Assembly (NCBI RefSeq): GCF_000241955.1
Contig: NC_016818.1
Coordinates: 4,340,001-4,404,000, forward strand
Length of the DNA stretch: 64,000 bases
Direction: 5' to 3'
Source: Rahnella aquatilis CIP 78.65 = ATCC 33071
Lineage (GTDB): Bacteria; Pseudomonadota; Gammaproteobacteria; Enterobacterales; Enterobacteriaceae
Shown here: piece by piece, positions 36,746-48,766 of the stretch
Position numbering within the stretch: the first letter of the stretch is position 1
Layout of the letters: each line of letters starts with the position of its first letter
Notes under the pieces: model-generated
What the model was told of the DNA's origin: nothing
What the model saw: only the letters and a program-made list of their open reading frames with translations
Databases searched by the model: none
Made by a program: the position numbers and the translations under genes

Positions 36746-37234
36746 TCATTGCACAGCAAACTGACGACGAATTTTACGCATCAGCAGAAACAGCCATGGC
36801 CACAGCACACCGTCGACCACACTGCTCCAGAAAACTTCAGGCCGGAACGACACGTTGACGACCAGGAATTCCCCCCAGAACACCATCACGTCCACGGCCA
36901 GCGAAAGCACCATGACAATCAGCGCTTGTTGCCACAGAGCCAGATTACGGAATAACTGGAATTTGAACGCGACCAGGTAGGCGGTAATGGCAAAGGCCAG
37001 CGCGCGGATACCCAGGGTCGATCCCAGGATCAGGTCCATGATAAACCCGACAACAAAACCGGTACCCACATTGACGCGATGCGGTAATGCCATCACCCAG
37101 TAAATCAGGATCAGCATCAGCCATGACGGCCTGAACATATAAATCTGTTCAGGCCACGGCATCACCTGCAATAACATGGCTATTAAGAAGGATAGCCAAA
37201 TAATCCAGCGTCCGTGGCTCCGGTAGCTGTTCAT
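36746..37234 (-). CDS. mreD: Rod shape-determining protein MreD
   Basis: This 162-residue inner-membrane protein has about five hydrophobic segments and is part of the Rod (elongasome) complex with MreB, MreC, RodA and PBP2. Its start overlaps the mreC stop by 4 bases. The length equals the E. coli protein. Confidence 0.95.
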   Translation of the reverse strand: MNSYRSHGRWIIWLSFLIAMLLQVMPWPEQIYMFRPSWLMLILIYWVMALPHRVNVGTGFVVGFIMDLILGSTLGIRALAFAITAYLVAFKFQLFRNLALWQQALIVMVLSLAVDVMVFWGEFLVVNVSFRPEVFWSSVVDGVLWPWLFLLMRKIRRQFAVQ

Positions 37235-38238
37235 TGCGTCGCTCCCTGAACAGCAGGCGTGCTGACGGGTGCAGTCACTGTTCCGGTTGCCGGAGGAGGG
37301 ACAGGGGCCGGTGGCCCCATATCTCCCGGAGGTGGCAACACTTGCGGCATCATTTGCATCAGGCGTTCATTGGCCACGCGATGCACTTCATCCGGGGGTA
37401 AAGGATGCTCGCCATTACGGTCAGAACCCCACAACAATAGCAGGTAACGCAGACGTTGAAGACCGGCGGTCGGACGCGCCTGAATCACGGTATACGCACG
37501 CTGATTATCGACTTTTACCGAAGATACAACGCCGACCGGATAACCTTCAGGGAAACGCCCTCCCAGACCTGACGTCACCAATACATCACCGACACGAATA
37601 TCGGTGTTGCTTGGCAGATGCTCAAGCTGCAAGTCATCAGCACAGCCGCTGCCGGCAGCGATAACGCGGATATCATTACGCAGCACCTGGATCGGCAATG
37701 CATGAGAAGCATCACAAATCAGCAGCACACGACTGGTCAGCGCGGCAACGGCAACAACCTGGCCGACGACCCCTTTATCGCTGATGACGGGTTGCCCGAT
37801 ATACACACCGTTGTTGCTGCCTTTGTCGATGACGATCTGATCGCTGTAAGGGTCATTGCTGGTGGAGAGAACCTGCGTCACCATTTTGTGCTCGTCCTGA
37901 CGCAACGGTGATCCCAGCAGTTCGCGCAAGCGAGCATTTTCTTGTTTGTATTGGCCAAGCAGCATCAGGTCGCTGTTTTTCAGTAACAATTCCTGACGCA
38001 AAGCGCGGTTTTCAAGTTCCAGCTGGCCACGGGTGGCAAAAGTAGAGGAGACCTGATCTAAGAATTCACGCGGGGCATTGGACAAAAAATAGAAGGGACT
38101 GACGGCAGTATCCATATAGGTGCGGATTTTAACAAACGTACCTATTTTACTGTCGGCAACAATCAGGACAATGGCCGTGAGAATAGCCAAAAAAAGTCGC
38201 AGTTGCAGGGAAGGTCCCCTGCTAAAAATTGGCTTCAT
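37231..38238 (-). CDS. mreC: Rod shape-determining protein MreC
   Basis: This 335-residue protein is a little shorter than E. coli MreC (367). It has a cytoplasmic N-terminus, one membrane helix (about 12-30), a coiled coil (about 70-105) and two beta-barrel domains in the periplasm, then a proline-rich tail ([18 protein letters not shown]). MreC activates PBP2 in the Rod complex. It overlaps mreD. Confidence 0.95.
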   Translation of the reverse strand: MKPIFSRGPSLQLRLFLAILTAIVLIVADSKIGTFVKIRTYMDTAVSPFYFLSNAPREFLDQVSSTFATRGQLELENRALRQELLLKNSDLMLLGQYKQENARLRELLGSPLRQDEHKMVTQVLSTSNDPYSDQIVIDKGSNNGVYIGQPVISDKGVVGQVVAVAALTSRVLLICDASHALPIQVLRNDIRVIAAGSGCADDLQLEHLPSNTDIRVGDVLVTSGLGGRFPEGYPVGVVSSVKVDNQRAYTVIQARPTAGLQRLRYLLLLWGSDRNGEHPLPPDEVHRVANERLMQMMPQVLPPPGDMGPPAPVPPPATGTVTAPVSTPAVQGATQ

Positions 38239-38331
38239 AAAATGTGCGAGTTCCTCGGCAACAGAAGGTTTCAGCCAGTCGAAGTAAAGACTTCACCTGA
38301 CAGAAAAGGCGGCAATCTCATGGGATAGCCA

Positions 38332-38367
38332 AAACACTGGCAGAGCTTTATCGCTCAGCCAGTGTTT
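38332..38367 (-). terminator. Hairpin between mreB and mreC
   Basis: On the - strand AAACACTGGC and GCCAGTGTTT form a 10-bp stem with a 16-base loop, followed by TTGG rather than a full T-run. In the 255-base mreB-mreC gap it probably causes partial termination, so that mreB is made in excess of mreCD (inference). Confidence 0.5.
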
Positions 38368-38493
38368 GCGCGGATCCACATTGAACACTGCACACTTCAC
38401 GTTGCAGGTTTTACCTGACGGACAACCACCTTCCCGGGCAGACTATTCTTGCTTGCAACAAGACGTGCTTCAATCAGCAAGTCTTCGCTGAGA

Positions 38494-39892
<1,399 letters not shown>

Positions 39893-41827
39893 TTAAACAT
39901 CGCGGTTGTGTGAATATTTTTTACCGACCGGTTCAACAGGCTCCGGACCGGCAAAAAAATCGCCCTGCCCGCCGTGGATCCCGCTTTTCAGCAGAACGGT
40001 CCACTCCTCTTTTGTCCGCACACCGGAGGCAAATACCAGTGCCTGAGTCCCTTCACATGCACTGAGTAAACTTTGAACAAAGAGTTGATTCTCAACCCTT
40101 TTATTAATATCACGCACTAACCCCGGATGAAGCTTAACTCTCTCCACGGGGAAAGTTTTCAGGTAAGAGGTGCTGACCACCGTCAGCCCGGCCTGTGAAA
40201 CTGCCAGGCGACAGCCCAAACCCTGCAACAATCTGATGGCCGGGCGCAGACGGTCGGTATGTTGACAGAGGTCTGCCTCCGCAAGTTCAATCAAAATTCG
40301 ATTTCGTTGTGCTCTTTCGCATTGCAGCAAGGTATCGCGTAACCAGCGAACAAATGAGCGCTGCAATAATGAATCAACCGTCAGGTGAAATGCCAACGTT
40401 TCGTCCGGCCAGCGGTTAAGTAACGGAATAATCTGACTTAACATCACCCGGTCGAAGCTTTGTGATAATCCGAACTGAACCACCAGCGGAATAAACTCTG
40501 CAGCCAGCAATTCCTGTTCACCGTCGAAGACACGCCGCTGCAATTCACGATGATCCGGTTTGTTGTCCCTTGTAAACGCCGGTTTCTGATAAAGACGCGG
40601 GCCGCCGCGCGCCAGCGTATTCTCAAGCAATGTCCGCCAGCGCACACTGCCACGCCCTTTTTCCGGCACATTTTTATCGTAGATAAACCAGCTGTTGCTT
40701 CCCTGGAATGCCGCATGACGCGTCGCCTGCCCGGCCATGTCCATCACCTGATCCGGCGTCTGACCGAAACGGTAGGCGCTGATGCCGATGTACATCAGCG
40801 CATCGCGGTCGATCAGCGACGAGGTTGGCAGGACGCCGAGCGCATTGACTAACTGTGAGGCCATCACCTCCGCTTCCTTTAAGGTGCGGTGTGGCAACAG
40901 CACGGCAAAATCACTGTGGAAATAACGTGCCAGCAGTGCATCAACATGGCGCATCACGAACGTCGATAACAAATTCACCATCGCCGAACGCAGTTCTTCG
41001 ACCACTGCCTGACCATGCGTTTCGCGCATGGTGTCGAAATCCGGCAAGCGCAGTAACATCAGCACGCCGTGCGCGCCCTTTTCTTCCAGTTGCGTCGCAA
41101 GCTGATTGTCAAAGAACAGGCGGTTACTGAGGCCGGTTTGCGCATCCTGTTGAGCATAAGCGCGGATCAGGGTATCCACGCGACTGCGCTGCTCGCGTGC
41201 TTCATTGAGATCCGTCAGCAGACGATCTATTGCACTGCTGGCAGAATGAGGCCATTCGCCCACATTACCGGCCAGTCCTTCGCGTTCGCCACGCAATATT
41301 CTGATCGCGCGGTCTTCCAGCTTTTCCACGCCGTCCGTTTCCTGACGTAACCAGCGAAAACTCAGCAGCAGCATAGCGAGCATGACCAGAATGGCGATCC
41401 CAATCGTGAACGTCGAACGCAGGGAACGAATGTAACTGCTGACCGGATCAACATAGGAAATGTGCAGCGACATGGCGTGGTTTTGCATCAGCGGAATAAC
41501 AGCAGTGTCATATTCCGGCATCACGCTGTCCCACGAACGGTGTAAATCCGGACGCTCGTGGTATTCAAAAACAGTGGTGTCATTCAGTTTAACGTCGATA
41601 TCCGTGATATCGAGCATACGCATGGCCTGAGGCATCCAGCGCTGGGCTTCTGCGGGGGTGTGCGTCAGTAACGCCTGATCATAGGTCGTGGCAAGCGCCT
41701 GAAGATGTTGTTCGGTATCTTGTTTGTTCAGATAGATAAAGCTGAAAGTGACGCCAAGCAACATCAGTAACATTGCCAGCGCGACTAACATCGTCATCAG
41801 TGCCGATAGTCTGGTAGTAAATCGCAT
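39893..41827 (-). CDS. csrD: RNase E specificity factor CsrD
   Basis: This 644-residue protein has two N-terminal membrane segments with a periplasmic loop, a HAMP-like linker, and degenerate GGDEF (YFHSDFAVL in place of GGDEF) and EAL (ELAEADL in place of EAL) domains. It does not make or cleave c-di-GMP. It targets the sRNAs CsrB/CsrC for RNase E decay and so raises free CsrA. It lies upstream of mreB, as in E. coli. Confidence 0.95.
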   Translation of the reverse strand: MRFTTRLSALMTMLVALAMLLMLLGVTFSFIYLNKQDTEQHLQALATTYDQALLTHTPAEAQRWMPQAMRMLDITDIDVKLNDTTVFEYHERPDLHRSWDSVMPEYDTAVIPLMQNHAMSLHISYVDPVSSYIRSLRSTFTIGIAILVMLAMLLLSFRWLRQETDGVEKLEDRAIRILRGEREGLAGNVGEWPHSASSAIDRLLTDLNEAREQRSRVDTLIRAYAQQDAQTGLSNRLFFDNQLATQLEEKGAHGVLMLLRLPDFDTMRETHGQAVVEELRSAMVNLLSTFVMRHVDALLARYFHSDFAVLLPHRTLKEAEVMASQLVNALGVLPTSSLIDRDALMYIGISAYRFGQTPDQVMDMAGQATRHAAFQGSNSWFIYDKNVPEKGRGSVRWRTLLENTLARGGPRLYQKPAFTRDNKPDHRELQRRVFDGEQELLAAEFIPLVVQFGLSQSFDRVMLSQIIPLLNRWPDETLAFHLTVDSLLQRSFVRWLRDTLLQCERAQRNRILIELAEADLCQHTDRLRPAIRLLQGLGCRLAVSQAGLTVVSTSYLKTFPVERVKLHPGLVRDINKRVENQLFVQSLLSACEGTQALVFASGVRTKEEWTVLLKSGIHGGQGDFFAGPEPVEPVGKKYSHNRDV

Positions 41828-42143
41828 CCCTGTGCCTTACTCGCTACGGTGAGGGGGAAACAAACCCGTTCTCTGAGCCTGCTATGAAAAAACGCCGCTA
41901 CTATAAAACAGAAAAACACGATGAAAGGAGAAATTTACCAAAGAGACCTTTGCTTACATTCATAGCATAGCAACCCAACGCCCCATCAATTCATAATTCT
42001 TATACAAACGATAAACGCGGCCGCCTTTCTCTGCCACAAAACGCGGAATTTTAGGACGACGTCTCGCAAAGCGGTCAGTTTCACGCCATGCTCTGTCTAT
42101 AACCATAATAATGAATCATAAAATGAGAATGCCGGAGAATGCT
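41828..42143. promoter_or_regulatory. Divergent promoter region csrD / msrP
   Basis: 316 bases between divergent genes, with no credible gene. A/T-rich stretches around 41890-42010 should hold both promoters. No regulator site was recognised. Confidence 0.35.
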
Positions 42144-43145
42144 ATGTTCAAACCCCGCAAACTGACCGAAGCAGACGTCACACCCGAAAGTATTTTTTAT
42201 GACCGCCGCAAAGTTTTACAGGCACTGGGGATCAGTGCTGCGGCACTCGCTGTCCCCCAAAACGCACGTGCAGATATCCTTTCCTGGTTCAAAGGTCATG
42301 ACCGCCCTGCCGCGCCCGCCGGTAAACCACTGGATTTCACCAAACCTGCGGCGTATCAAAATGACCTGACGCTGACACCCGAGGACAAAGTTTCCGGCTA
42401 CAACAATTTTTATGAATTCGGGCTGGATAAAGCCGATCCGGCCGCCAATGCAGGGCAACTGGTCACGTCACCGTGGACGTTAAAAATAGAAGGCGAAGTC
42501 GCTAAACCGATGACGCTGGATATGGACGACATCATGAAGCGCTTCCCGCTTGAGCAACGTATCTACCGGATGCGCTGCGTCGAAGCCTGGTCGATGGTGG
42601 TGCCGTGGGTGGGTTTCCAACTGAGTGAAATTCTCAAACTTGCCGAACCGACCAGCAACGCGCGTTATGTCGCGTTCACGACCTTATATGATCCGCAACA
42701 TATGCCGGGGCAGAAAGACCGCTTTATCGGCGGCGGGCTGGATTACCCTTATGTAGAAGGGCTACGTATAGATGAAGCGATGAATCCGCTGGCCATGCTG
42801 ACTGTGGGTGTTTACGGCAAAGCGCTTCCGCCACAAAACGGCGCGCCAATCCGTCTGACCATTCCGTGGAAATATGGCTTCAAAGGCATTAAATCCATCG
42901 TAAACATCAAATTCACCAAAGATGAGCCGCCGACAACCTGGAACCAGATTGCCTCCAACGAATACGGGTTTTATGCCAACGTGAACCCACATGTGGATCA
43001 CCCGCGCTGGTCGCAGGCGACGGAACGTTTTATCGGTTCCGGCGGGTTACTCGACGTGCAGCGCCAGCCGACCCTGCTGTTCAATGGTTATGCCGACCAG
43101 GTGGCATCGATGTATCACGGTATGGATTTACGTAAGTTCTATTAA
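42144..43145 (+). CDS. msrP: Protein-methionine-sulfoxide reductase catalytic subunit MsrP
   Basis: This 333-residue periplasmic molybdoenzyme (YedY family) repairs oxidised methionines in envelope proteins. The twin-arginine signal is visible ([16 protein letters not shown]). The molybdenum-ligating cysteine is in [14 protein letters not shown] 42144 ([12 protein letters not shown]) matches E. coli YedY. Two upstream in-frame ATGs (from 42111) would put extra residues before the Tat motif. It is followed by its membrane partner msrQ. Confidence 0.96.
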   Translation: MFKPRKLTEADVTPESIFYDRRKVLQALGISAAALAVPQNARADILSWFKGHDRPAAPAGKPLDFTKPAAYQNDLTLTPEDKVSGYNNFYEFGLDKADPAANAGQLVTSPWTLKIEGEVAKPMTLDMDDIMKRFPLEQRIYRMRCVEAWSMVVPWVGFQLSEILKLAEPTSNARYVAFTTLYDPQHMPGQKDRFIGGGLDYPYVEGLRIDEAMNPLAMLTVGVYGKALPPQNGAPIRLTIPWKYGFKGIKSIVNIKFTKDEPPTTWNQIASNEYGFYANVNPHVDHPRWSQATERFIGSGGLLDVQRQPTLLFNGYADQVASMYHGMDLRKFY

Positions 43146-43163
43146 GGAAGAGGCCGTTCAGCT

Positions 43164-43766
43164 ATGCGTCGTTTAAGCCCTGCCCATATTATCTGGCTGA
43201 AGGTGATCATTTACCTGGCCGCCATTTTGCCCTTTTTCTGGCTGATACTTTCCATCAATCAGGGCTGGTTCAGCGCCGATCCGGCAAAAGATATTCAGCA
43301 TTTTACCGGTAGGATGACTCTGAAATTTTTGCTGGTAACGTTACTGGTCACACCCGTCGCGCGCTATGGCAAACAACCGTTGCTGATCCGCACCCGTCGT
43401 TTGCTGGGGTTATGGTGTTTTGCGTGGGGAACCCTGCATCTTCTCAGCTATTCATTCCTCGAACTGGGGATCAACAATATCCGCCTGCTGGGGAGTGAAC
43501 TGATATCGCGCCCGTATCTCACACTTGGCATTATCTGCTGGATCCTGCTGTTAGCACTGGCCTGCACGTCAACACTGTGGGCGCAACGCAAAATGGGATC
43601 AACGTGGCAGAAGTTGCATAACGCCATTTATCTCATCGCCATACTTGCGCCGATCCACTACCTTTGGTCGGTAAAAGTGTTGTCGCCACAACCGATCATC
43701 TACGCAACACTTGCCATCATCTTGCTGGCATTCCGCTATAAAAAATTCCGCCAGTGGCTGCGATAA
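43164..43766 (+). CDS. msrQ: Haem-binding membrane subunit MsrQ
   Basis: This 200-residue inner-membrane protein of the ferric-reductase-like family (YedZ) has about six hydrophobic segments and histidines suited to haem b ([25 protein letters not shown]). It passes quinol electrons to MsrP. It lies 18 bases after msrP. Confidence 0.95.
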   Translation: MRRLSPAHIIWLKVIIYLAAILPFFWLILSINQGWFSADPAKDIQHFTGRMTLKFLLVTLLVTPVARYGKQPLLIRTRRLLGLWCFAWGTLHLLSYSFLELGINNIRLLGSELISRPYLTLGIICWILLLALACTSTLWAQRKMGSTWQKLHNAIYLIAILAPIHYLWSVKVLSPQPIIYATLAIILLAFRYKKFRQWLR

Positions 43767-44007
43767 GCTGTGGAACTATTATGGGTACTGCCCCTCATAA
43801 TATCGACAATCGCACGCCCGCTGACCAGCCGAGGGTTGATTATCTTCGCTGATAAGACCAGTATTTAGCTGCGAATTGCCACGATATCATTATAATGCCC
43901 GACCTCATGCCGAAGAGACGGGCCAATTTGCCGCGAAACAGGTGACAAATCGGTGACATCAGGGTATTTTCTACAATCTTTGTCTAATTGCCGGAGATAG
44001 GCTCACA

Positions 44008-44460
44008 ATGGCGCATAAGTTTGACATTTTGCTACTGAACGGTCCTAACCTGAATCTGTTAGGTACCCGTGAGCCTGAAACGTACGGACACACCACGCTC
44101 AACGATATTGTTAAAGGTTTGGAAGTTCAGGCTGCCGCTGCCGATGTGGCACTGAGCCATCTGCAATCCAACGCAGAACATGTCCTGATTGAACGTATTC
44201 ATCAGGCACGCGGAAACATCGATTTTATTCTGATCAACCCCGCGGCCTTTACCCATACCAGCGTGGCGCTGCGCGATGCATTACTGGGGGTGTCGATTCC
44301 GTTTATCGAGATCCATCTGTCGAATGTACATGCCCGCGAAGCGTTCCGGCATCATTCCTATCTTTCCGACATCGCAGTGGGCGTTATTTGCGGACTTGGC
44401 GCAGATGGCTACCACTTTGCATTACAGGCAGCGGTTAACCGCTTGTCAAAAACCCACTAA
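44008..44460 (+). CDS. aroQ: Type II 3-dehydroquinate dehydratase
   Basis: This 150-residue dodecameric-type enzyme converts 3-dehydroquinate to 3-dehydroshikimate. Motifs include [18 protein letters not shown] (with the catalytic arginine and tyrosine), [12 protein letters not shown] and [18 protein letters not shown]. coli lacks this type and uses AroD, while Yersinia-like enterobacteria carry aroQ upstream of accB, as here. accB follows after 32 bases. Confidence 0.96.
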   Translation: MAHKFDILLLNGPNLNLLGTREPETYGHTTLNDIVKGLEVQAAAADVALSHLQSNAEHVLIERIHQARGNIDFILINPAAFTHTSVALRDALLGVSIPFIEIHLSNVHAREAFRHHSYLSDIAVGVICGLGADGYHFALQAAVNRLSKTH

Positions 44461-44492
44461 TTTCTACGCAAAAAGAGTACGGAATCACACCC

Positions 44493-44957
44493 ATGGATAT
44501 TCGTAAAATTAAAAAACTGATCGAACTGGTTGAAGAATCAGGTATTTCTGAACTGGAAATTTCTGAAGGTGAAGAGTCAGTTCGTATCAGCCGTGCTGCA
44601 CCTGCGCAGGCTTATCCTATGATGCAACAGGCTTATGCTATGCCTGTCCAACAACAGCCAGGCCTGGCTGCTGCGGTTGCGCCAGTGGCTGCACCAGCAG
44701 AAGCAGCTCCTGCTGCAATCAGCGGCCATATCGTTCGCTCACCGATGGTAGGCACCTTCTACCGTACGCCAAGCCCGGACGCTAAAGCCTTCATCGAAGT
44801 GGGTCAGAAAGTGAACGCCGGCGATACCCTGTGTATCGTTGAAGCGATGAAAATGATGAACCAAATCGAAGCAGACAAATCCGGCGTTGTTAAAGCAATT
44901 CTGGTAGAAAGCGGCCAACCGGTTGAATTCGACGAGCCGCTGGTCGTCATCGAATAA
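44493..44957 (+). CDS. accB: Biotin carboxyl carrier protein of acetyl-CoA carboxylase
   Basis: This 154-residue protein has an N-terminal dimerisation region, an alanine/proline/glutamine-rich linker (about 45-75) and the C-terminal biotinyl domain with the biotinylated lysine in EAMKMMN and the thumb-type segment [13 protein letters not shown]. It carries CO2 between AccC and AccAD in fatty acid synthesis. It is co-transcribed with accC (11-base gap). Confidence 0.97.
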   Translation: MDIRKIKKLIELVEESGISELEISEGEESVRISRAAPAQAYPMMQQAYAMPVQQQPGLAAAVAPVAAPAEAAPAAISGHIVRSPMVGTFYRTPSPDAKAFIEVGQKVNAGDTLCIVEAMKMMNQIEADKSGVVKAILVESGQPVEFDEPLVVIE

Positions 44958-44968
44958 CGAGGCGTACC

Positions 44969-46318
44969 ATGGTAGATAAAATTGTTATCGCGAACCGCGG
45001 CGAGATTGCTCTGCGTATTTTGCGTGCCTGTAAAGAAATGGGCATCAAAACCGTTGCTGTACACTCCACCGCTGACCGTGACCTGAAACACGTGCTGCTG
45101 GCAGACGAAACCGTCTGTATCGGTCCTGCACCTTCAGTAAAAAGCTATCTGAACATCCCTGCCATCATCGCTGCGGCGGAAATCACGGGCGCGGTGGCTA
45201 TCCACCCGGGCTACGGTTTCCTGTCCGAGAATGCCGATTTTGCAGAACAGGTTGAGCGTTCTGGTTTTATCTTCATCGGCCCGAAAGCTGAAACTATCCG
45301 CCTGATGGGTGACAAAGTTTCTGCGATCCACGCGATGAAAGCAGCGGGCGTACCTTGTGTACCCGGCTCTGACGGCCCGCTGGGCGATGATATGGATCAA
45401 AACCGTGCTTTCGCAAAACGCATCGGCTATCCGGTCATTATCAAAGCTTCTGGCGGCGGCGGCGGTCGTGGTATGCGTGTTGTACGCAGCGACAAAGACC
45501 TCGAGCAGTCCATCAACATGACCCGTGCGGAAGCCAAAGCGGCTTTCAACAACGACATGGTTTACATGGAAAAATACCTGGAAAATCCACGTCACGTGGA
45601 AATTCAGGTACTGGCTGATGGTCAGGGTAACGCGGTTTATCTGGCTGAACGTGACTGCTCCATGCAGCGTCGTCACCAGAAAGTCGTCGAAGAAGCGCCA
45701 GCACCGGGCATTACGGAAGATCTTCGTCGTTTCATCGGCGAACGTTGCGCCAAAGCCTGTGTGGATATCGGCTACCGTGGTGCAGGTACTTTCGAGTTCC
45801 TGTACGAAAACGGCGAGTTCTTCTTCATCGAAATGAACACCCGTATCCAGGTTGAGCATCCGGTTACCGAGATGATCACCGGCGTGGATTTGATCAAAGA
45901 GCAGTTGCGCATTGCCTCCGGCCAGCCACTGTCGATCAAACAAAGCGAAGTGAAAGTCAAAGGCCATGCGGTGGAATGCCGTATTAACGCGGAAGACCCA
46001 AACACCTTCCTGCCAAGCCCGGGCAAAATCACCCGCTTCCACGCACCTGGCGGCTTCGGTGTTCGTTGGGAATCACATATTTACGCGGGCTATACAGTGC
46101 CTCCGTACTACGATTCCATGATCGGTAAACTGATCACTTACGGTGAAACCCGTGAAGTGGCGATTGCCCGCATGAAAAATGCGCTGGCAGAGTTGATCAT
46201 CGACGGCATCAAAACCAACATTGAACTGCAAATGCGCATTATGAACGACGAGAATTTCGAGCACGGTGGAACTAACATCCACTATCTGGAGAAAAAACTC
46301 GGTTTGCAGGAAAAATAA
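44969..46318 (+). CDS. accC: Biotin carboxylase subunit of acetyl-CoA carboxylase
   Basis: This 449-residue ATP-grasp enzyme has the same length as E. coli AccC. The glycine-rich ATP loop ([15 protein letters not shown]), the catalytic region [15 protein letters not shown] and the N-terminal [11 protein letters not shown] are intact. It carboxylates biotin on AccB. A strong terminator follows directly. Confidence 0.98.
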   Translation: MVDKIVIANRGEIALRILRACKEMGIKTVAVHSTADRDLKHVLLADETVCIGPAPSVKSYLNIPAIIAAAEITGAVAIHPGYGFLSENADFAEQVERSGFIFIGPKAETIRLMGDKVSAIHAMKAAGVPCVPGSDGPLGDDMDQNRAFAKRIGYPVIIKASGGGGGRGMRVVRSDKDLEQSINMTRAEAKAAFNNDMVYMEKYLENPRHVEIQVLADGQGNAVYLAERDCSMQRRHQKVVEEAPAPGITEDLRRFIGERCAKACVDIGYRGAGTFEFLYENGEFFFIEMNTRIQVEHPVTEMITGVDLIKEQLRIASGQPLSIKQSEVKVKGHAVECRINAEDPNTFLPSPGKITRFHAPGGFGVRWESHIYAGYTVPPYYDSMIGKLITYGETREVAIARMKNALAELIIDGIKTNIELQMRIMNDENFEHGGTNIHYLEKKLGLQEK

Positions 46319-46328
46319 AATCTATGAC

Positions 46329-46360
46329 AACCTCAGCCAATATTGGCTGAGGTTTTTTAT
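46329..46360 (+). terminator. Intrinsic terminator after accC
   Basis: AACCTCAGCCAA (46329-46340) pairs with TTGGCTGAGGTT (46343-46354 by eye, T-run TTTTTT following). This is a long perfect stem ending the aroQ-accBC transcript. Confidence 0.92.
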
Positions 46361-46482
46361 ACAGAATTATTGATTTAAATAATACATAACGCCAATTCCC
46401 TCACCTGAATCTATAATTATATTAGCCGATTTTTTTGTTATTCTTCTTCCGGTTTTTTACATCACAAGGAAGATTAACCTCT

Positions 46483-48426
46483 ATGAAACCATTATTCTAT
46501 AAAGCCATATTATCTTTGGCTATTGGCTTAAGTTTTTCCACCACTGCAAACGAAATAACGCATTATGACATATCGCCAGACGGAGCAAAGGTAGAAATCA
46601 TATATCCAAAATATGCCTGGTGGAATGAGTATAAAAACAACGAAGGATTTGAAGAAGCACTCATTGAAATAGGCACCAGCATCGATGATTTAAATCATAA
46701 CATAGATAAGTCAGTAGCCAGGGGGGAGAATGTTAACGACGCATTATTCTGGCTAAAAAGAAGCTTCGAGATATACCCTGTTCAAAATAAGAATAAATAC
46801 AACATTCCTGTAACAGAAATTCATGAACAGGGAAGAAACAGAACGGGTGCACATGGGAGAAATAGCTATTTCCTGACCCGAGATTTCGTGGCCAAAGGCC
46901 AAAGCATTAAACTTATGGTAGGTGAGATACCGGCGGGCGTGGCATGTTCTATTGCAACCGGAGTAAACTTTGACCAAAAAGATCTGATGCCTGATGCTCA
47001 GACCCTCATAGGTTCTTCTGTTAATACTTATCAATCCAATGAGGAAGGTACTATATTAATAGGGTGCACTGATGAAGATATTCAGATGCCAAACGTTGAC
47101 AAGTTCATTAATATTGAAATCCTTGAAGGTGGCACAAAACAATCCTTCTTTATTTTTGGACAAAGTTCACAAGCGGACTGGAGAACATTAAGTCAGAGTA
47201 ATGCAAAATCAGGTCAGATATTTATGTTCACGGGCCGTTCCCGAATGAATGTAAAAATGGCGACGGCAAAAAAATCGACGGATACGAATATGGTTCATTC
47301 AATGAGCCAATATCTGACAATGACCATTAATGATGACATCATTAATGGTTTTGACGGCTCAGGGGCATTGAATCAACCATCACGTGGCCTCATCGTTGCA
47401 ACCTATAATGATTGTTGTTTTGCCGATGGCGGCCAGGGCTTTACCGCGATAGGTTTCAACAGCACACTTAAAGATAATACTGACTGGGGCGACTGGCATG
47501 AATTTGGTCATCACAACCAGCAAGGCTGGTCGTGGTCAGCGTTAACTGAAGTGACCGTAAATCTCTACTCAATCGCTAACTGCACGCTTTTCCGCGGAGA
47601 GACTCCAGACCCGGTATGCCATACAAACAGTAATATTAAGGCATTAGACTGGAGCGCTTACTCGGTCGGAAACTTTATCACCTCCGGTGAGCATTATAAT
47701 TTTGATAGTTCAGGTTCCAACACCGAATTTAAAAGAGCAACACTGTTCGCCCAGTTACTCTTCAGCTACCCTGAACTTTATCCGCAATTAGGTAAAGCTT
47801 TCCGTGAAGAATACAACTACGCCAAAAACCGCTCCAAATTCGATTCTTCTCAGGAGTTGAAAGATTGGTTTGTAGTCAATACCAGTAAATATTCTAAAAA
47901 CGATCTGCGTGAGTTTTATGATCACTGGGGGCTCACCTATTCTTCGCAAGCCAGCGATACGGTGAATGCAATGAAACTGCCAAAACCTTATCAACCTGCA
48001 CAAACACAGGAAATTACGCTAAACAGCGATTACTCATCAGCTTTTACTGACACATCAATGGTCGACCCGATTGCCAAAAACATGGGGTATGTTCTGCCCA
48101 CGGCGGATCAAGGTCCGGCCTCATTAGTCTGGGTAGAAGCGGGCGACTCTCAATTTTACGTTGATGTGACTGATAACCAACAACGTGCGTTTAGAGTAAA
48201 ACTTCACGGTAAGAAATCAGTCGGCATGTGTGGAAATAATACTTTAAACAGCGCGGCAAACTGCGTATCGGGTTCGACTAATTTCATCCGAATAGATTAC
48301 AGAAAAGAAGATAATACAGCTCTTCCGGTTGGGACTTATCATGGCACAGCGCATATCCTGGGTCGGGACTGGCATCAGGCTAATTGGGCATCTGAAATAA
48401 AACTCAATCTTAATATCGTTAAATAA
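46483..48426 (+). CDS. Secreted M60-family metallopeptidase (enhancin-like zinc protease)
   Basis: The 647-residue product starts at ATG 46483, which gives a signal peptide (LFYKAILSLAIGLSFSTTA). The zinc motif HEFGH is at 339-343, with E356 as the likely third ligand, 12 residues on (WHEFGHHNQQGW, then ALTEVTVN). This fits HExxH-x(8,28)-E of the M60/enhancin group, whose members cut mucin-type glycoproteins. Cysteine-containing beta-rich regions flank it. The last about 100 residues (WVEAGDSQFYVDVTDN onwards) look like a separate beta-sandwich domain, not identified. The gene and its upstream region are clearly more AT-rich than neighbours and interrupt accC-yhdT, suggesting horizontal gain. 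Confidence 0.85.
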   Translation: MKPLFYKAILSLAIGLSFSTTANEITHYDISPDGAKVEIIYPKYAWWNEYKNNEGFEEALIEIGTSIDDLNHNIDKSVARGENVNDALFWLKRSFEIYPVQNKNKYNIPVTEIHEQGRNRTGAHGRNSYFLTRDFVAKGQSIKLMVGEIPAGVACSIATGVNFDQKDLMPDAQTLIGSSVNTYQSNEEGTILIGCTDEDIQMPNVDKFINIEILEGGTKQSFFIFGQSSQADWRTLSQSNAKSGQIFMFTGRSRMNVKMATAKKSTDTNMVHSMSQYLTMTINDDIINGFDGSGALNQPSRGLIVATYNDCCFADGGQGFTAIGFNSTLKDNTDWGDWHEFGHHNQQGWSWSALTEVTVNLYSIANCTLFRGETPDPVCHTNSNIKALDWSAYSVGNFITSGEHYNFDSSGSNTEFKRATLFAQLLFSYPELYPQLGKAFREEYNYAKNRSKFDSSQELKDWFVVNTSKYSKNDLREFYDHWGLTYSSQASDTVNAMKLPKPYQPAQTQEITLNSDYSSAFTDTSMVDPIAKNMGYVLPTADQGPASLVWVEAGDSQFYVDVTDNQQRAFRVKLHGKKSVGMCGNNTLNSAANCVSGSTNFIRIDYRKEDNTALPVGTYHGTAHILGRDWHQANWASEIKLNLNIVK

Positions 48427-48523
48427 CCTCCCTGCCAGGCGAATTCATCGCCTGGCAAATAATTACTGCGAAAAATGCCATAATCCGTAAAATCACCCCT
48501 TATTTTCGTTATACGGTGAACCT

Positions 48524-48766
48524 ATGGATCAACGTTTCTTACAAGCTAACCGCGAAGCCCGCTGGGCCTTCGGGCTGACGATCGCCTATCTGCTGGCATG
48601 GGGCTGTGCGGCTTATATTCCTGACGATAAACAGGGCATCACCGGTCTGCCGCACTGGTTTGAAATGGCCTGTCTGCTGGTACCGCTGATTTTCGTTCTT
48701 TTAAGCTGGCTGATGGTCCGCGTGATTTATCGCGATATTCCGCTGGAGGACAGTGATGCAGACTGA
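48524..48766 (+). CDS. yhdT: DUF997 small membrane protein YhdT
   Basis: This 80-residue inner-membrane protein has two hydrophobic segments (about 15-32 and 46-66), always next to panF in enterobacteria. Its stop overlaps the panF start by 11 bases. Its function is unknown. A role as an accessory to PanF is inferred from the overlap. Confidence 0.92.
   Translation: MDQRFLQANREARWAFGLTIAYLLAWGCAAYIPDDKQGITGLPHWFEMACLLVPLIFVLLSWLMVRVIYRDIPLEDSDAD

Noticed and set aside
45134..46042. 302-codon open frame on the - strand
   Set aside because: Antisense shadow of accC, caused by strong codon bias. Phe/His-rich composition with no motif.
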